NCBI GenBank assembly: GCA_016716565.1
Contig: JADJWC010000004.1
Location: forward strand, 434,001-498,000
From: a bacterium
Lineage (GTDB): Bacteria > Bacteroidota > Ignavibacteria > Ignavibacteriales > Ignavibacteriaceae
Direction of reading: 5' to 3'
Length of the DNA stretch: 64,000 bases
Positions 37,018 to 45,641 of this stretch are shown in pieces. The position numbers were made by a program, and so were the translations under genes. The notes beneath the pieces are model-generated. The model was not told the DNA's origin. It did no database searches and saw only the letters and a list, made by a program, of their open reading frames with translations. Each line of letters opens with the position of its first letter. The first letter of the stretch is position 1.

Positions 37018-37535
37018 TTTTCAGCGTCTTTTTCATTGATGTAATCCTCAATTAATTTTCGAGGCTCGGGAGTATAATAGCTCAAATATTGTATCGTCAA
37101 TGGAATTACATTTAAAGTTGAATTGTAGAAAAGCGATTGCTTCCTTGTTTGATTATCAGGAAGATCAAATATATTCAAAATGATGAAAATCGCACTTAAA
37201 AAAAATAATATTTGAATCGAGCCAACAACACCACCGACAATCTGGTTTATCAGATTATTTACTTTATCAAATGGATGAACGACCCTCTTCAGAAAAACAA
37301 AAATCGTAACTATGGTGATGAATATTAATAGTCCACCGATAATTTCTGCGAGGTAATACTCAATCCGGAAAAAACTTTCGATTACCCGACCAAGTTTACC
37401 AGCAAAAAATACTGCGGCGATAACTGCCAGAATGAATCCTATAAGTCCAACAAGTTTCCTTACGAAACCATCTTTAAAACCAAGGATAAAACCAATGATC
37501 AATCCGGCGATTATCAGAGCATCAATAAGAATCAA
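37014..37535 (-). CDS. cvpA: CvpA-family membrane protein
   Basis: A 173-residue protein with four hydrophobic helices (about 3-20, 28-48, 60-85 and 100-122) and the family pattern DALIIAGLIIGFILGFKDGF near the start, with VGLIGFILAVIAAVFFAGKL. The family is linked to colicin V production, purine biosynthesis and envelope stress; its biochemical role is unclear. It overlaps both neighbours by four bases, in the order yqeY-cvpA-mutS2. The pairing with mutS2 is common in other phyla. Confidence 0.9.
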   Translation of the reverse strand: MILIDALIIAGLIIGFILGFKDGFVRKLVGLIGFILAVIAAVFFAGKLGRVIESFFRIEYYLAEIIGGLLIFITIVTIFVFLKRVVHPFDKVNNLINQIVGGVVGSIQILFFLSAIFIILNIFDLPDNQTRKQSLFYNSTLNVIPLTIQYLSYYTPEPRKLIEDYINEKDAEK

Positions 37536-37984
37536 TTTACACCAAGAAATTTCTCGATAGTTTCCTTGATTATTTTTCCATCTGCCTGCCCTTTTAACTC
37601 TTTTATTGCAAGCGGCATAAGCTTTGGAAAATCTGCTTTTGATTTGGCACCGATTTGCTCAGCAAGCTGCTTGATTCTCTGAAGTATTTCTTCAGACGAA
37701 AGCTGTTTCGGAAGATATGTCTTTATAATATTCAGTTCAGCTTCTTCTATTGAAGCAAGATCATTTCTGCCAGCTTTAATATATTCTTCCATTGCTTCTT
37801 TACGTTTTTTTGCGGCAGAGCTGAGTAATATAATTTCTTCTTCCTCATTAAGCTTTTTTCCGGATCCGCTTTTTTCAAATTCCAGAATTAGTGCTCTTAT
37901 TGACCTGATAGTTTGAAGCTTAACTGAGTCGTTAGACTTCATTGCTTCTTTAAGATCATGGTTTATTCTTTCTGTAAGACTCAT
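37532..37984 (-). CDS. GatB/YqeY-domain protein
   Basis: A 150-residue helical protein of the YqeY family, related to the C-terminal tRNA-binding domain of GatB. MSLTERINHDLKEAMKSNDS, KRKEAMEEYIKAGRNDLA and the closing GQADGKIIKETIEKFL are typical. The precise function is unknown; a tRNA-linked role is likely. It is first in the yqeY-cvpA-mutS2 chain, each pair overlapping by four bases, and lies just downstream of a terminator. Confidence 0.92.
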   Translation of the reverse strand: MSLTERINHDLKEAMKSNDSVKLQTIRSIRALILEFEKSGSGKKLNEEEEIILLSSAAKKRKEAMEEYIKAGRNDLASIEEAELNIIKTYLPKQLSSEEILQRIKQLAEQIGAKSKADFPKLMPLAIKELKGQADGKIIKETIEKFLGVN

Positions 37985-38003
37985 AATACCCTCTATAATA
38001 AAA

Positions 38004-38032
38004 AAGCAGGCGAAGTATCAGAACGCCTGCTT
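38004..38032 (-). terminator. Rho-independent terminator after the exbB-exbD-exbD genes
   Basis: AAGCAGGCG and CGCCTGCTT form a perfect 9-bp stem around an 11-base loop. On the minus strand the stem is followed by a T-rich run (TTTTTTATTATAG, including the end of the stem). It lies between the second exbD stop (38056) and the yqeY start (37984) and separates the two units. Confidence 0.88.
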
Positions 38033-38055
38033 AAATCTTAAAAATTGAATGTAAT

Positions 38056-38469
38056 TTATATTTTTATGTTTGCCGAATAATTTATTCTAAGGCAGTATGC
38101 TTTCCTCAATTCCTGTTGGATATCAGTGACATACCCCATATCAGTATTTTTATCAATCCTTAATGATACAATTACATTTGGCAGTGCTTGTCTTTTAGTA
38201 TACATTATTGATTGGATTTCTTCGAGCTTCACAAGGCTATCGTTAATCTGGATTCTCTGATCCTGCCCAACCCAGATATATGAAATCAATCTTTTATTTT
38301 CTATTTTCTCGATAGCTTTTGCTTCAGGAAGAGTATAGTTAACAAGCACTTCAACTTCCCGCAAAGTTGTTGTTACCATAAAGAACAGCAACAGCATAAA
38401 TATAATGTCAGGCATTGAAGCTGTGGGGATTTCCTGCTTGGTTGACGCTCTTTTCTTTTCAAATTTCAT
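38056..38469 (-). CDS. ExbD/TolR-family biopolymer transport protein
   Basis: A 137-residue inner-membrane protein: a short cytoplasmic N-terminus, one helix (about 19-38, SMPDIIFMLLLFFMVTTTL) with the functional Asp in MPDIIF, and a periplasmic domain. It works with an ExbB/TolQ-type proton channel to energise outer-membrane processes through TonB or a Tol-like partner. It is the second of two ExbD paralogues in the cluster, 12 bases after the other. No tonB or tolA-like gene is next to it. Confidence 0.9.
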   Translation of the reverse strand: MKFEKKRASTKQEIPTASMPDIIFMLLLFFMVTTTLREVEVLVNYTLPEAKAIEKIENKRLISYIWVGQDQRIQINDSLVKLEEIQSIMYTKRQALPNVIVSLRIDKNTDMGYVTDIQQELRKAYCLRINYSANIKI

Positions 38470-38481
38470 TTTCCAGTTCCT

Positions 38482-39006
38482 CTACTTTACTTTTTCAGGT
38501 TCTGCTATTGAAATAATAATAGGTACTGCTTCCTTCACTTCATTCTGTCCAGCTTCATCAAGATCATTAAATTTTTTTCCATATTTTGAATTGGAATACT
38601 CATCACGTACTTCAAAAAATGCTTCTTTTACCTGGTCGAGAGCTGATATATAAGCATTATAAACAGTTTTCCTGTCAGTTTTTATTGAAACTATTAATTT
38701 TTTGTTCTTAGGCAGATCAATCTTTGATTGAATCCTCGGTTTAAGTGTATTGGTAATCTGAAAAAGTGAGATTGACTGACCATCAAGTAAAACATCACCG
38801 GTTTCGTTAATCAATATAGCAGCCATTCTATCTTTTGGTACTTCAACTGTTTCTACATCTTCCACAAATTCAGGAAGAGTCATACCTATTCCCGAGTCTA
38901 CATCAATAACAGTTGCAACAAGAAAGAATATCAGAAGCAGGAATGCAATATCCGCCATTGAAGAGGTTGGGATTGTAGCTTCAGGTGTTTTTTTCTTTTT
39001 AATCAT
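38482..39006 (-). CDS. ExbD/TolR-family biopolymer transport protein, longer paralogue
   Basis: A 174-residue paralogue of the following exbD gene. N-terminal KKKKTPEATIPTSSMADIAF precedes one membrane helix (about 17-36) with the conserved Asp in MADIAFLLLIFFLV. The periplasmic domain is longer (TLPEFVEDVETVEVP, then a C-terminal extension YGKKFNDLDEAGQNEVKEAV). Two unequal ExbD subunits after one ExbB is common in the Bacteroidota group. It starts 37 bases after exbB. Confidence 0.9.
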   Translation of the reverse strand: MIKKKKTPEATIPTSSMADIAFLLLIFFLVATVIDVDSGIGMTLPEFVEDVETVEVPKDRMAAILINETGDVLLDGQSISLFQITNTLKPRIQSKIDLPKNKKLIVSIKTDRKTVYNAYISALDQVKEAFFEVRDEYSNSKYGKKFNDLDEAGQNEVKEAVPIIISIAEPEKVK

Positions 39007-39043
39007 ATTAATAATTTAGATTTATTATTTATTACTTTCAGAA

Positions 39044-39736
39044 TTACTTTCTGGTTTGTAATTCATATAATGCATCTATTAATTCGATGGAAGCTTCCTC
39101 CATGTCACCAACTAATCTGTCAATTCTTGATACCAGGTAGTTGTAAAATACTTGAAGAATCATAGCTACAACCAAACCAAAAAGTGTAGTTAACAATGCA
39201 ACTGCGATACCATCCGCAACGATTGCAGGCGAAATCTGAGCTGCTTCTTTGATAGCATCGAAAGCTGCGATCATACCTTGAACCGTACCGGTAAATCCAA
39301 GCATCGGGGCAAGCGAAATGAAAAGTGAAATCCAGATTAAACCTCTTTCGAGGAAACCCATTTCGATTCCACCATAAGCAATTATAGCTTTTTCAGCAGC
39401 GTCAAGTCCTTCATCAGCTCTAAGTAATCCTGCGTGAAAAACTGAAGCAACTGGACCTCTGGTGTTTGCACAGACTTGTTTTGCTTGTTCAATTCCTCCA
39501 TCTTCAAGAGCTCTTTTAACCTGAAGTATGAATTTTTTTGTATTTGTTTTGGAACGGGTTAAAGTCCATAATCTCTCAATACAAAAAGCTAAGCCAACAA
39601 TTAAACATCCCAGAATCGGATGCATAAAAAATCCACCAGCTTCATATTTTGAACTTAACCAGTTTAAAACACCACTATCGTTCGTAGCCTGGGCTATGGT
39701 GTTAAATGATATTGCTATTACACCTGAGAAATCCAT
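39044..39736 (-). CDS. ExbB/TolQ/MotA-family proton channel protein
   Basis: A 230-residue inner-membrane protein with three helices: one at about 32-55 (FFMHPILGCLIVGLAFCIER) and two in the C-terminal half (about 130-152, LIWISLFISLAPMLGFTGTV, and about 172-195). GTVQGMIAAFDAI and the following helix are the family signature. It forms the proton channel with ExbD subunits. GGAGGAAACT precedes the ATG and supports this start. It is first in the exbB-exbD-exbD unit. Confidence 0.92.
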   Translation of the reverse strand: MDFSGVIAISFNTIAQATNDSGVLNWLSSKYEAGGFFMHPILGCLIVGLAFCIERLWTLTRSKTNTKKFILQVKRALEDGGIEQAKQVCANTRGPVASVFHAGLLRADEGLDAAEKAIIAYGGIEMGFLERGLIWISLFISLAPMLGFTGTVQGMIAAFDAIKEAAQISPAIVADGIAVALLTTLFGLVVAMILQVFYNYLVSRIDRLVGDMEEASIELIDALYELQTRK

Positions 39737-39875
39737 ATAGAGTTTCCTCCTGAAATATGATTGATTGTTATCAAGGAAAGAGTTTTTTCCAAATAATTTT
39801 TAATTATGAGTATGACTACAATAAACATTTCAGCATCGAAAGTCAACAAATTACTTAATCTAAAAAGGTATTTTT

Positions 39876-40565
39876 TTAGTCTTTCTTGAATCGGTATTTA
39901 AGTTGATAAATGTTTCCGGATGTGATATTATAATTTTGAAATAAAGAATCCACGAACTCTCCGATTTCATCCGGTTTGATCCAGTTATCATAATCTCCAT
40001 CTTTCATCCATTCTCTGTTTGCTGGAGTATCAATAATAAACGGAGCTATTGCATTAGCAGATAAATTAATCTTCTTCCCTTCCTCTGCAAGAGTTTTAAT
40101 CAGATGGATTACGCCTGCTTTTGAGATTCCGTATACAGCTTTTCCGGGTTCAGCTTCCAATCCTGTATAAGCTGCGGTAAGACAAATTGAACCGGAATGT
40201 GATTCTTTCACTAATAATGAAAAATATTTAGCAATTAAAAAACTGGTCTTGAGATTCATGTTAATCATTCTGTCAAAATATCCGATCTCTGTTTCCCAGA
40301 TATTCTTTCCACCCGTGAATCCTCCAACGGTGCTGAATAAATAATAGACTGTATTTTTTGAAGGAATGATTTCTGCAAATGCATCTTTGACATTTTCTTC
40401 TGTCGATAGATCTTTTATTGTAATCAATTTTACGTTCCTGCCTGATCTCTCGCGATGTTTAAAATCAAACAGGTAAATTTTATCATATTTCTTTTTGAGA
40501 AAAACTTCGGTGACTCCGTTACCCAAAGCCCCGCTTGCCCCAAATATTAATAATTCTTTTTTCAA
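39876..40565 (-). CDS. Short-chain dehydrogenase/reductase
   Basis: A 229-residue NAD(P)-dependent oxidoreductase of the SDR family. The Rossmann motif is LIFGASGALGNGV at the N-terminus, and the active-site Tyr and Lys are in YGISKAGVIH, preceded by the Ser region GSICLTAAYTG. It is shorter than most classical SDRs. The substrate is unknown. Its ATG overlaps the stop of the endonuclease/phosphatase gene by four bases; the functional link is unclear. Confidence 0.85.
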   Translation of the reverse strand: MKKELLIFGASGALGNGVTEVFLKKKYDKIYLFDFKHRERSGRNVKLITIKDLSTEENVKDAFAEIIPSKNTVYYLFSTVGGFTGGKNIWETEIGYFDRMINMNLKTSFLIAKYFSLLVKESHSGSICLTAAYTGLEAEPGKAVYGISKAGVIHLIKTLAEEGKKINLSANAIAPFIIDTPANREWMKDGDYDNWIKPDEIGEFVDSLFQNYNITSGNIYQLKYRFKKD

Positions 40566-41608
40566 TCTTCACTCCTGTTTATTAAAAATTTTGCCGATAC
40601 AGGAAAATGATCGCTGTAACCACCAAGATATCTTCTTCCTCCGTAGGTTGGAAAAGGAGTGCCTGCATACTGACCGGTTTTCGTAACGATGAAATCTGGT
40701 TTAAAGATATCGAATGTACCGCAGATATAGTTTAGATCACTTCCTGTAATTAAATTGCCTGATACGATTATCTGATCGAGCATATTCCAATCATCCTTGT
40801 ACTTAAATGTTCCTTCTTCATTCTCAAATGCTATATAGGATAGATTGAATAATTCATTATCTGATTCAAATTCAATTATTGCATTCAGAGAATCACACTT
40901 CAGCGGATGAGCAGAAAGCGCTTCTAAAACGGATTTATTTAATGGCTCGTCATTGAAGTCACCGATAATGATGATGTTAGCTTGAGCATCTGATTGAAAT
41001 ATTCTATCAACAGCCTTACGAAGTGTTTGAGCCGCTGAAACTCTTTTAGGTTCCGATTCAAGTTGACCACCGCTTCTTGATGGCCAGTGATTTACAAAAA
41101 CTGTAAGTGCTGTTTTATCATTGGTGAGTAAGTTGACACCAAAAATTAATCGTGTCGGCCATCCATCCGAAAGATGAACAGTGTCTGCTTGCGTACTTAG
41201 TAACTTGAATTTATCTTTTTTAAAGATTAATCCGTTGTCAATTCCCCTGTTGTCAGGTGATTCAATGTATGCAACCTGGTACGATAAATCTGATAAATAT
41301 CGGTTCACCATTTCAGAAAGTACGGTTTCATTTTCAACTTCACAGACGCCAAGAATATCCGGACCTTGGCCGTTGTTCATCATTCTTATAGTTCGTGCAA
41401 GGTTGTACATTTTTTTATCAAGTCGATCTTCAGTCCATTCTAATTCAGAACCGGGAAGAAATTCTTCGTCATCTATTGCCGGATCATCGTTTGTATCAAA
41501 CAGATTTTGCAAATTCCAGAATGCAACAAATATTGTATCATTCTGTGTTTCGCAGGAAACTATGCCAGGAATGATAACCAGTAGAAATGCTAAATAAATT
41601 TTTTTCAT
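40562..41608 (-). CDS. Endonuclease/exonuclease/phosphatase-family protein, exported
   Basis: A 348-residue protein with a signal sequence whose end looks like a lipobox (MKKIYLAFLLVIIPGIVSC). The EEP fold shows FVAFWNLQNLFDTNDD, GVCEVENE (metal-binding Glu), NHWPSRSGG (catalytic His), IIGDFNDEP and GGYSDHFPVSAKF. All the catalytic motifs are intact. Exported members act on nucleic acids or phosphoesters; the substrate cannot be told. It overlaps the SDR gene by four bases and lies 9 bases after ppa. Confidence 0.88.
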   Translation of the reverse strand: MKKIYLAFLLVIIPGIVSCETQNDTIFVAFWNLQNLFDTNDDPAIDDEEFLPGSELEWTEDRLDKKMYNLARTIRMMNNGQGPDILGVCEVENETVLSEMVNRYLSDLSYQVAYIESPDNRGIDNGLIFKKDKFKLLSTQADTVHLSDGWPTRLIFGVNLLTNDKTALTVFVNHWPSRSGGQLESEPKRVSAAQTLRKAVDRIFQSDAQANIIIIGDFNDEPLNKSVLEALSAHPLKCDSLNAIIEFESDNELFNLSYIAFENEEGTFKYKDDWNMLDQIIVSGNLITGSDLNYICGTFDIFKPDFIVTKTGQYAGTPFPTYGGRRYLGGYSDHFPVSAKFLINRSED

Positions 41609-41617
41609 AATTCTTTC

Positions 41618-42160
41618 TTAGTCTGAAATTAACATACTTCGGTTTTTAATATACATATCTCTGCTGTCATTAATTATCTTATAAGCTTCTTTCTTGCCTA
41701 AAAAATCTTTTACAATTACATGCTTGTTCTCCAGTTTTTTATAGTCTTCAAAAAATCTTTGAAGTTCAACCATTGTGTGCGGAGGTAATTCAGAAAGCTC
41801 ATTAATATAATTTAATGCTATGTCATTCTTTGCTACACCGATAATCTTATCATCTTTCATTTCATCATCAACCATATGCATAACCCCAAGGACTTTTGTT
41901 TCGATAATGCATAATGGATCAACATCTATCGAACAGATAACAAGTATATCGAGCGGATCATTATCCTCACAATATGTTTGAGGTATGAAGCCATAATTTG
42001 CAGGATAATGAACTGCAGAAAAAAGAACACGATCGAGTTTAATCAAGCCGCTCTTTTTATCAAGTTCATACTTTGCTTTTGAGCCTTTCGGAATTTCAAT
42101 AATACTATTGACAAACTGAGGTGCTTCATTGCCGGGTGTTACCGTGTGCCAGGGATTCAT
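41618..42160 (-). CDS. ppa: Inorganic pyrophosphatase, family I
   Basis: A cytosolic enzyme of 180 residues that hydrolyses pyrophosphate. Conserved motifs are IIEIPKGSKAKYELDKKSG, YPANYGFIPQTYCEDNDPLDILV (quoted in part: the Asp cluster near residue 65) and the later KDDKIIGVA. The length is typical. It lies 30 bases after the antiporter gene on the same strand. Confidence 0.95.
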   Translation of the reverse strand: MNPWHTVTPGNEAPQFVNSIIEIPKGSKAKYELDKKSGLIKLDRVLFSAVHYPANYGFIPQTYCEDNDPLDILVICSIDVDPLCIIETKVLGVMHMVDDEMKDDKIIGVAKNDIALNYINELSELPPHTMVELQRFFEDYKKLENKHVIVKDFLGKKEAYKIINDSRDMYIKNRSMLISD

Positions 42161-42190
42161 AACGTTTTTAGTAATATTAAATATTTTGTC

Positions 42191-43489
42191 TTATAAAATA
42201 ATAATTTGTGTGATGATGAAGACAGGCAAAAGAATTATCAGAGAAAATTTCACCATATAACTGAAAAAATCCGGCATTTTAATATTGTTTTCTTCCGCTA
42301 CTGTTTTAACCATGAAATTTGGTCCGTTGCCTATATAAGTCATGCTTCCAAAATAAACGGCACCTACGCAAATTGCTTTTAAAATTTCTTCCGGAATCCC
42401 AGCAACGATGTTTGAAGATGTCACTCCAAGCCCTGAAGCTAATGAATGAAAGGTTACTGCTGTAGGAGTGTTATCCAAAAAACTACTTAGCAATCCTGTG
42501 TAATAATAAAAATGAGTAGGTGAAGTAATACCAAGTGATTTAGCATTAAATTCCAGATAAAGCAGACAAGGTACCATTGTAATGAAAATTCCTAAAAACA
42601 GATAAGCTACTTCCTGAATTGGCATCCAGGTAAAATTATTTGAAACACGTAATAGTCTGGGTGTGAATAATAAAGAAAGATATGCGGCAAGAAGTATTAC
42701 AGCTTCGCGAATGAATTTAAAGTAGTGATTTGAATGAATTATCGAAAGATATTGTTCATTTAAGAAAGCCACAGAAAAGATGACTATCAGAAGAAAAATA
42801 AAATTTCTTTTTCCTTCTATTTTTATGGGACGAATATTTAATTTATCATATTTGATTGCTGCAGGATCTTCTTTCTTGTAATAAAAAAAATCAACAATGT
42901 AGTAAATAATTAATAAAAACAGATTTACAAATAACCATTCAGGGAAAAGCTGGAAGAACCACTCAAAAGGTGCTCCTCGCAAATACATCATAAACAAAGG
43001 TGGATCGCCGAGCGGAGTTAATAGACCACCACAGTTTGCAACGATTCCGATAAAGAATAAAATTGTATGGACTTTAAATTTCCGTTGTCTGTTTGTTTGA
43101 ATAATCGGTCGGATTAACAGCATAGCAGCACCTGTTGTTCCTACAAAAGAAGCTAATACCGCGCCGATTGCCAGGAACGTCGTGTTGATAATTGGTTTGG
43201 CTTCGATATCCCCTGACAGAAAAATTCCACCTGTAATAGTAAATAGAGACCCGAGAAGAATTATAAACGGGATATAATCAAAAACAATGGTTTCAAATAG
43301 TTTTTCTGTCAGTCCTGCTGACAATAAATAGATAATAACGGGTATACTTAAAGCAATTGCGATGTATAACTTGTTCTTATTCTTTTCCCAGAAATGGTTC
43401 CAGAATAATGGAAATAACGCAATAGATAATAGCATAAGAATAAATGGTAGTAATGTTACTACCGGAATATTTACTAATGAGTTTTCCAT
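42191..43489 (-). CDS. Sodium:proton antiporter, NhaD/ion-transporter superfamily
   Basis: A 432-residue protein with about 11-12 transmembrane helices. Patterns of the ArsB/NhaD permease group include FVGTTGAAMLLIRPII, CGGLLTPLGDPPLFMMYLRG and SSFLDNTPTAVTFHSLA, the last two resembling the paired re-entrant motifs of the superfamily. It probably exchanges Na+ for H+ at the inner membrane. The adjacent 40-residue membrane peptide and a second antiporter (NhaC-type) upstream suggest a sodium-homeostasis locus. Confidence 0.85.
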   Translation of the reverse strand: MENSLVNIPVVTLLPFILMLLSIALFPLFWNHFWEKNKNKLYIAIALSIPVIIYLLSAGLTEKLFETIVFDYIPFIILLGSLFTITGGIFLSGDIEAKPIINTTFLAIGAVLASFVGTTGAAMLLIRPIIQTNRQRKFKVHTILFFIGIVANCGGLLTPLGDPPLFMMYLRGAPFEWFFQLFPEWLFVNLFLLIIYYIVDFFYYKKEDPAAIKYDKLNIRPIKIEGKRNFIFLLIVIFSVAFLNEQYLSIIHSNHYFKFIREAVILLAAYLSLLFTPRLLRVSNNFTWMPIQEVAYLFLGIFITMVPCLLYLEFNAKSLGITSPTHFYYYTGLLSSFLDNTPTAVTFHSLASGLGVTSSNIVAGIPEEILKAICVGAVYFGSMTYIGNGPNFMVKTVAEENNIKMPDFFSYMVKFSLIILLPVFIITQIIIL

Positions 43490-43528
43490 AAAGAGAATTT
43501 ATAGTCAATAATTTGTTAAGAATGAAAT

Positions 43529-43557
43529 AGCTATCCGATATTTTACTTCTGATAGCT
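43529..43557 (-). other. Weak inverted repeat upstream of the NhaD-type gene
   Basis: AGCTATC (43529-43535) and GATAGCT (43551-43557) can form a 7-bp stem with a 15-base loop. It lies between the 40-residue peptide gene and the antiporter start at 43489. There is no T run after it on the minus strand, so it is not a convincing terminator; it could be a small leader structure. Confidence 0.3.
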
Positions 43558-43587
43558 GTTCCTACTTTTAATAGAATGTTTTATTCA

Positions 43588-43710
43588 TTATAACATTATG
43601 AACGAATAAATTATATAACCCAAAATCGCAAGCATTCCAATCACGACTTGAGCTATGAAAAAATGAAATAAAAAAGAAGTAGTTTTATCTGTTTTTTCCG
43701 GGGTATCCAT
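43588..43710 (-). CDS. 40-residue single-helix membrane peptide
   Basis: An open frame of 41 codons starting ATG at 43710, with AAAGGA about eight bases upstream. The product begins MDTPEKTDKTTSF and then forms one hydrophobic helix (about 13-40, HFFIAQVVIGMLAILGYIIY). The short charged N-terminus, the strong helix and the good ribosome binding site make it a plausible small membrane protein. It lies about 100 bases upstream of the NhaD-type antiporter on the same strand. No family is recognised. Confidence 0.6.
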   Translation of the reverse strand: MDTPEKTDKTTSFLFHFFIAQVVIGMLAILGYIIYSFIML

Positions 43711-43775
43711 ATGAAAATTCCTTTCAAAATTATTGTTAATAGTGATTTAGAACCGTTAGAGGATTTGAAAGGAAC

Positions 43776-44132
43776 TTACGTGCTGGTTGTGTATTGACTT
43801 ATAAGAAATGTTGAATTTCGAATATTGATTTCTGATAATGTTTCAGAAATGATAGTAAAAACTTTGGGATGTTTGCCTAATCTATCTTTATAATATTCAG
43901 CTGCAAAAAATTTATCAGCAAACGATACATCAATAAGTTTTAGCTGAACTTTTATTCCAGTTGTTTCTGTTAAAATATTTCCAGTCTGATCATTAAACCA
44001 AGCAGTTCCATAATCATCAATATCTTGATATGAGTTATAAAAATCAGATAGGCCAATATTCGTTATCAGTAAAGTGATTATAATATTGAGATTTATAACT
44101 GCTGGTATTTTTACCAATAAAATTCTTTTCAC
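43776..44132 (-). CDS. Hypothetical exported or membrane-anchored protein
   Basis: A 118-residue protein with an N-terminal hydrophobic segment (about 8-28, PAVINLNIIITLLITNIGL) and a small extracytoplasmic domain (about 30-118) with ETTGIKVQLKLIDVSF and KVFTIISETLSEIN. The start is GTG at 44132 and no good Shine-Dalgarno is visible, so the start is uncertain. I recognise no family. It lies between the two antiporter genes with gaps of 65 and 72 bases. Its composition is like its neighbours, and I consider it probably real. Confidence 0.55.
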   Translation of the reverse strand: MKRILLVKIPAVINLNIIITLLITNIGLSDFYNSYQDIDDYGTAWFNDQTGNILTETTGIKVQLKLIDVSFADKFFAAEYYKDRLGKHPKVFTIISETLSEINIRNSTFLISQYTTST

Positions 44133-44204
44133 AGGTGTATAATTATCTTAATTTCCGATTAAAAACAATTGCTCGATTTTACCAAAGCTTTGACATTTAA
44201 TTAA

Positions 44205-45641
44205 TCAAAATGCACCTGCTAGAAAGAATAGTATCGCTGAAATAAGTGCAATCAGCAAAGCATAAGGCATTTGAGTTCTTACATGATCTATGTGATCGCA
44301 AGCAGAAGCCATGGAGGAAACAATAGTAGTATCTGATATAGGTGAACAATGATCTCCAAACACACTTCCACTTAAAACTGCAGCCAAAGAAAGTGGAAGC
44401 GAAGCCTCAGCAAAAAGAGCAGTCGGAACAGCAATCGGAATCATTATCGCAAATGTTCCCCAGCTTGTTCCTGTTGAGAAAGAAATAAATGCTGATGTAA
44501 TAAAAAGTATCGGAGCTATTACAGAAGGATTCAGGAAATCTTTTGATAACGAGGCAACATAAATACCGGTGCCAAGTGTTCTGCAAGTATCACCAATTGA
44601 AAAAGCAAATACCATTAAGATTGCAAGTGGAACTAATCCGGAAATTCCTTTAAGAGTGTAATCCATCACTTCTTTTAAAGTTAAAATATTTTGAATTAAA
44701 GAAATTATTCCGGCAACTAGAATAGCCGCTAATACTGACCAAAGGACAGAAGTCGTTCCTGAACCGGAAGTTAGATTTCCATCTCCTGTAATTAGTAAAC
44801 TAACAGGCATCATTATTATCATCACTAAAATTGGAATTATCATATTAAAAGATTTATGCTGAATTCCCTTTTTTGGTTTTAGTGAAGATACCTCCTCAGA
44901 GATCATCGGAACGGCACCATCAGCAATAGTCTTTCCTAATTTTTCAGATCTGTTTTCTGCTTTTTTCATTGCTCCAAAATCTTTGTAACTGAAAGCAATG
45001 AATCCGGCAAACAGAACAGAGATTATCGAGTAAAAATTTAAGGGAATCGTACTTAGAAAAAGTGAAACGGGATCACCAAACCCTCCATACGCAGATTCTT
45101 TCTCTAATAATGAAACTACATAAGCTCCCCAGGCATTAAGTGGAATCAAAATACAGACAGGCGAAGAAGTTGTATCACAAATATACGCAAGCTTCTCTCG
45201 CGAAATCTTGAATCGTTCAAATATAGGATGAAAGATCGTTCCTGTAACTAAACAGGAAATTGTAGACTCAATGAAAACTATACACCCTACAAAAAAAGAA
45301 AAGACACTCGCACGCCTCCTGCTGTTTACGATATTTTTCTTCTGAATAAAATCAACGAAGCCCTGCACTCCACCATTCGCTTGTGTTAAAGAAATTAATG
45401 CGCCCACTAATGCACAAAAAATTACAACACGAGTATTTCCTGCATCCTTGAAGACATCCACAATTGATTGAAGTGATAGTTCAAATCCCTTTAATATATT
45501 TCCGCCCGAAATGATTATCCAGCCTACCACAATTCCAAGAAACAACGACAGAAAAACCTGCCGGGTTTTAATCGCAAGTGCTATGGCGAACAAAGGTGGA
45601 ATAACTGAGAGCCATCCATATTCCATGTCAGCTCCACTCAA
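44205..45641 (-). CDS. Na+/H+ antiporter, NhaC family
   Basis: A 478-residue inner-membrane protein with about 11-12 helices. The family motifs are clear: SVIPPLFAIALAIKTRQVFL and SLFLGIVVGWII at the N-terminus, SFSTGTSWGTFAIMIPIAVP, and GSVFGDHCSPISDTTIVSSM near the C-terminus. It exchanges Na+ for H+, possibly with an organic substrate as in some NhaC relatives. The start overlaps the end of the thioesterase gene by 14 bases. Confidence 0.92.
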   Translation of the reverse strand: MSGADMEYGWLSVIPPLFAIALAIKTRQVFLSLFLGIVVGWIIISGGNILKGFELSLQSIVDVFKDAGNTRVVIFCALVGALISLTQANGGVQGFVDFIQKKNIVNSRRRASVFSFFVGCIVFIESTISCLVTGTIFHPIFERFKISREKLAYICDTTSSPVCILIPLNAWGAYVVSLLEKESAYGGFGDPVSLFLSTIPLNFYSIISVLFAGFIAFSYKDFGAMKKAENRSEKLGKTIADGAVPMISEEVSSLKPKKGIQHKSFNMIIPILVMIIMMPVSLLITGDGNLTSGSGTTSVLWSVLAAILVAGIISLIQNILTLKEVMDYTLKGISGLVPLAILMVFAFSIGDTCRTLGTGIYVASLSKDFLNPSVIAPILFITSAFISFSTGTSWGTFAIMIPIAVPTALFAEASLPLSLAAVLSGSVFGDHCSPISDTTIVSSMASACDHIDHVRTQMPYALLIALISAILFFLAGAF

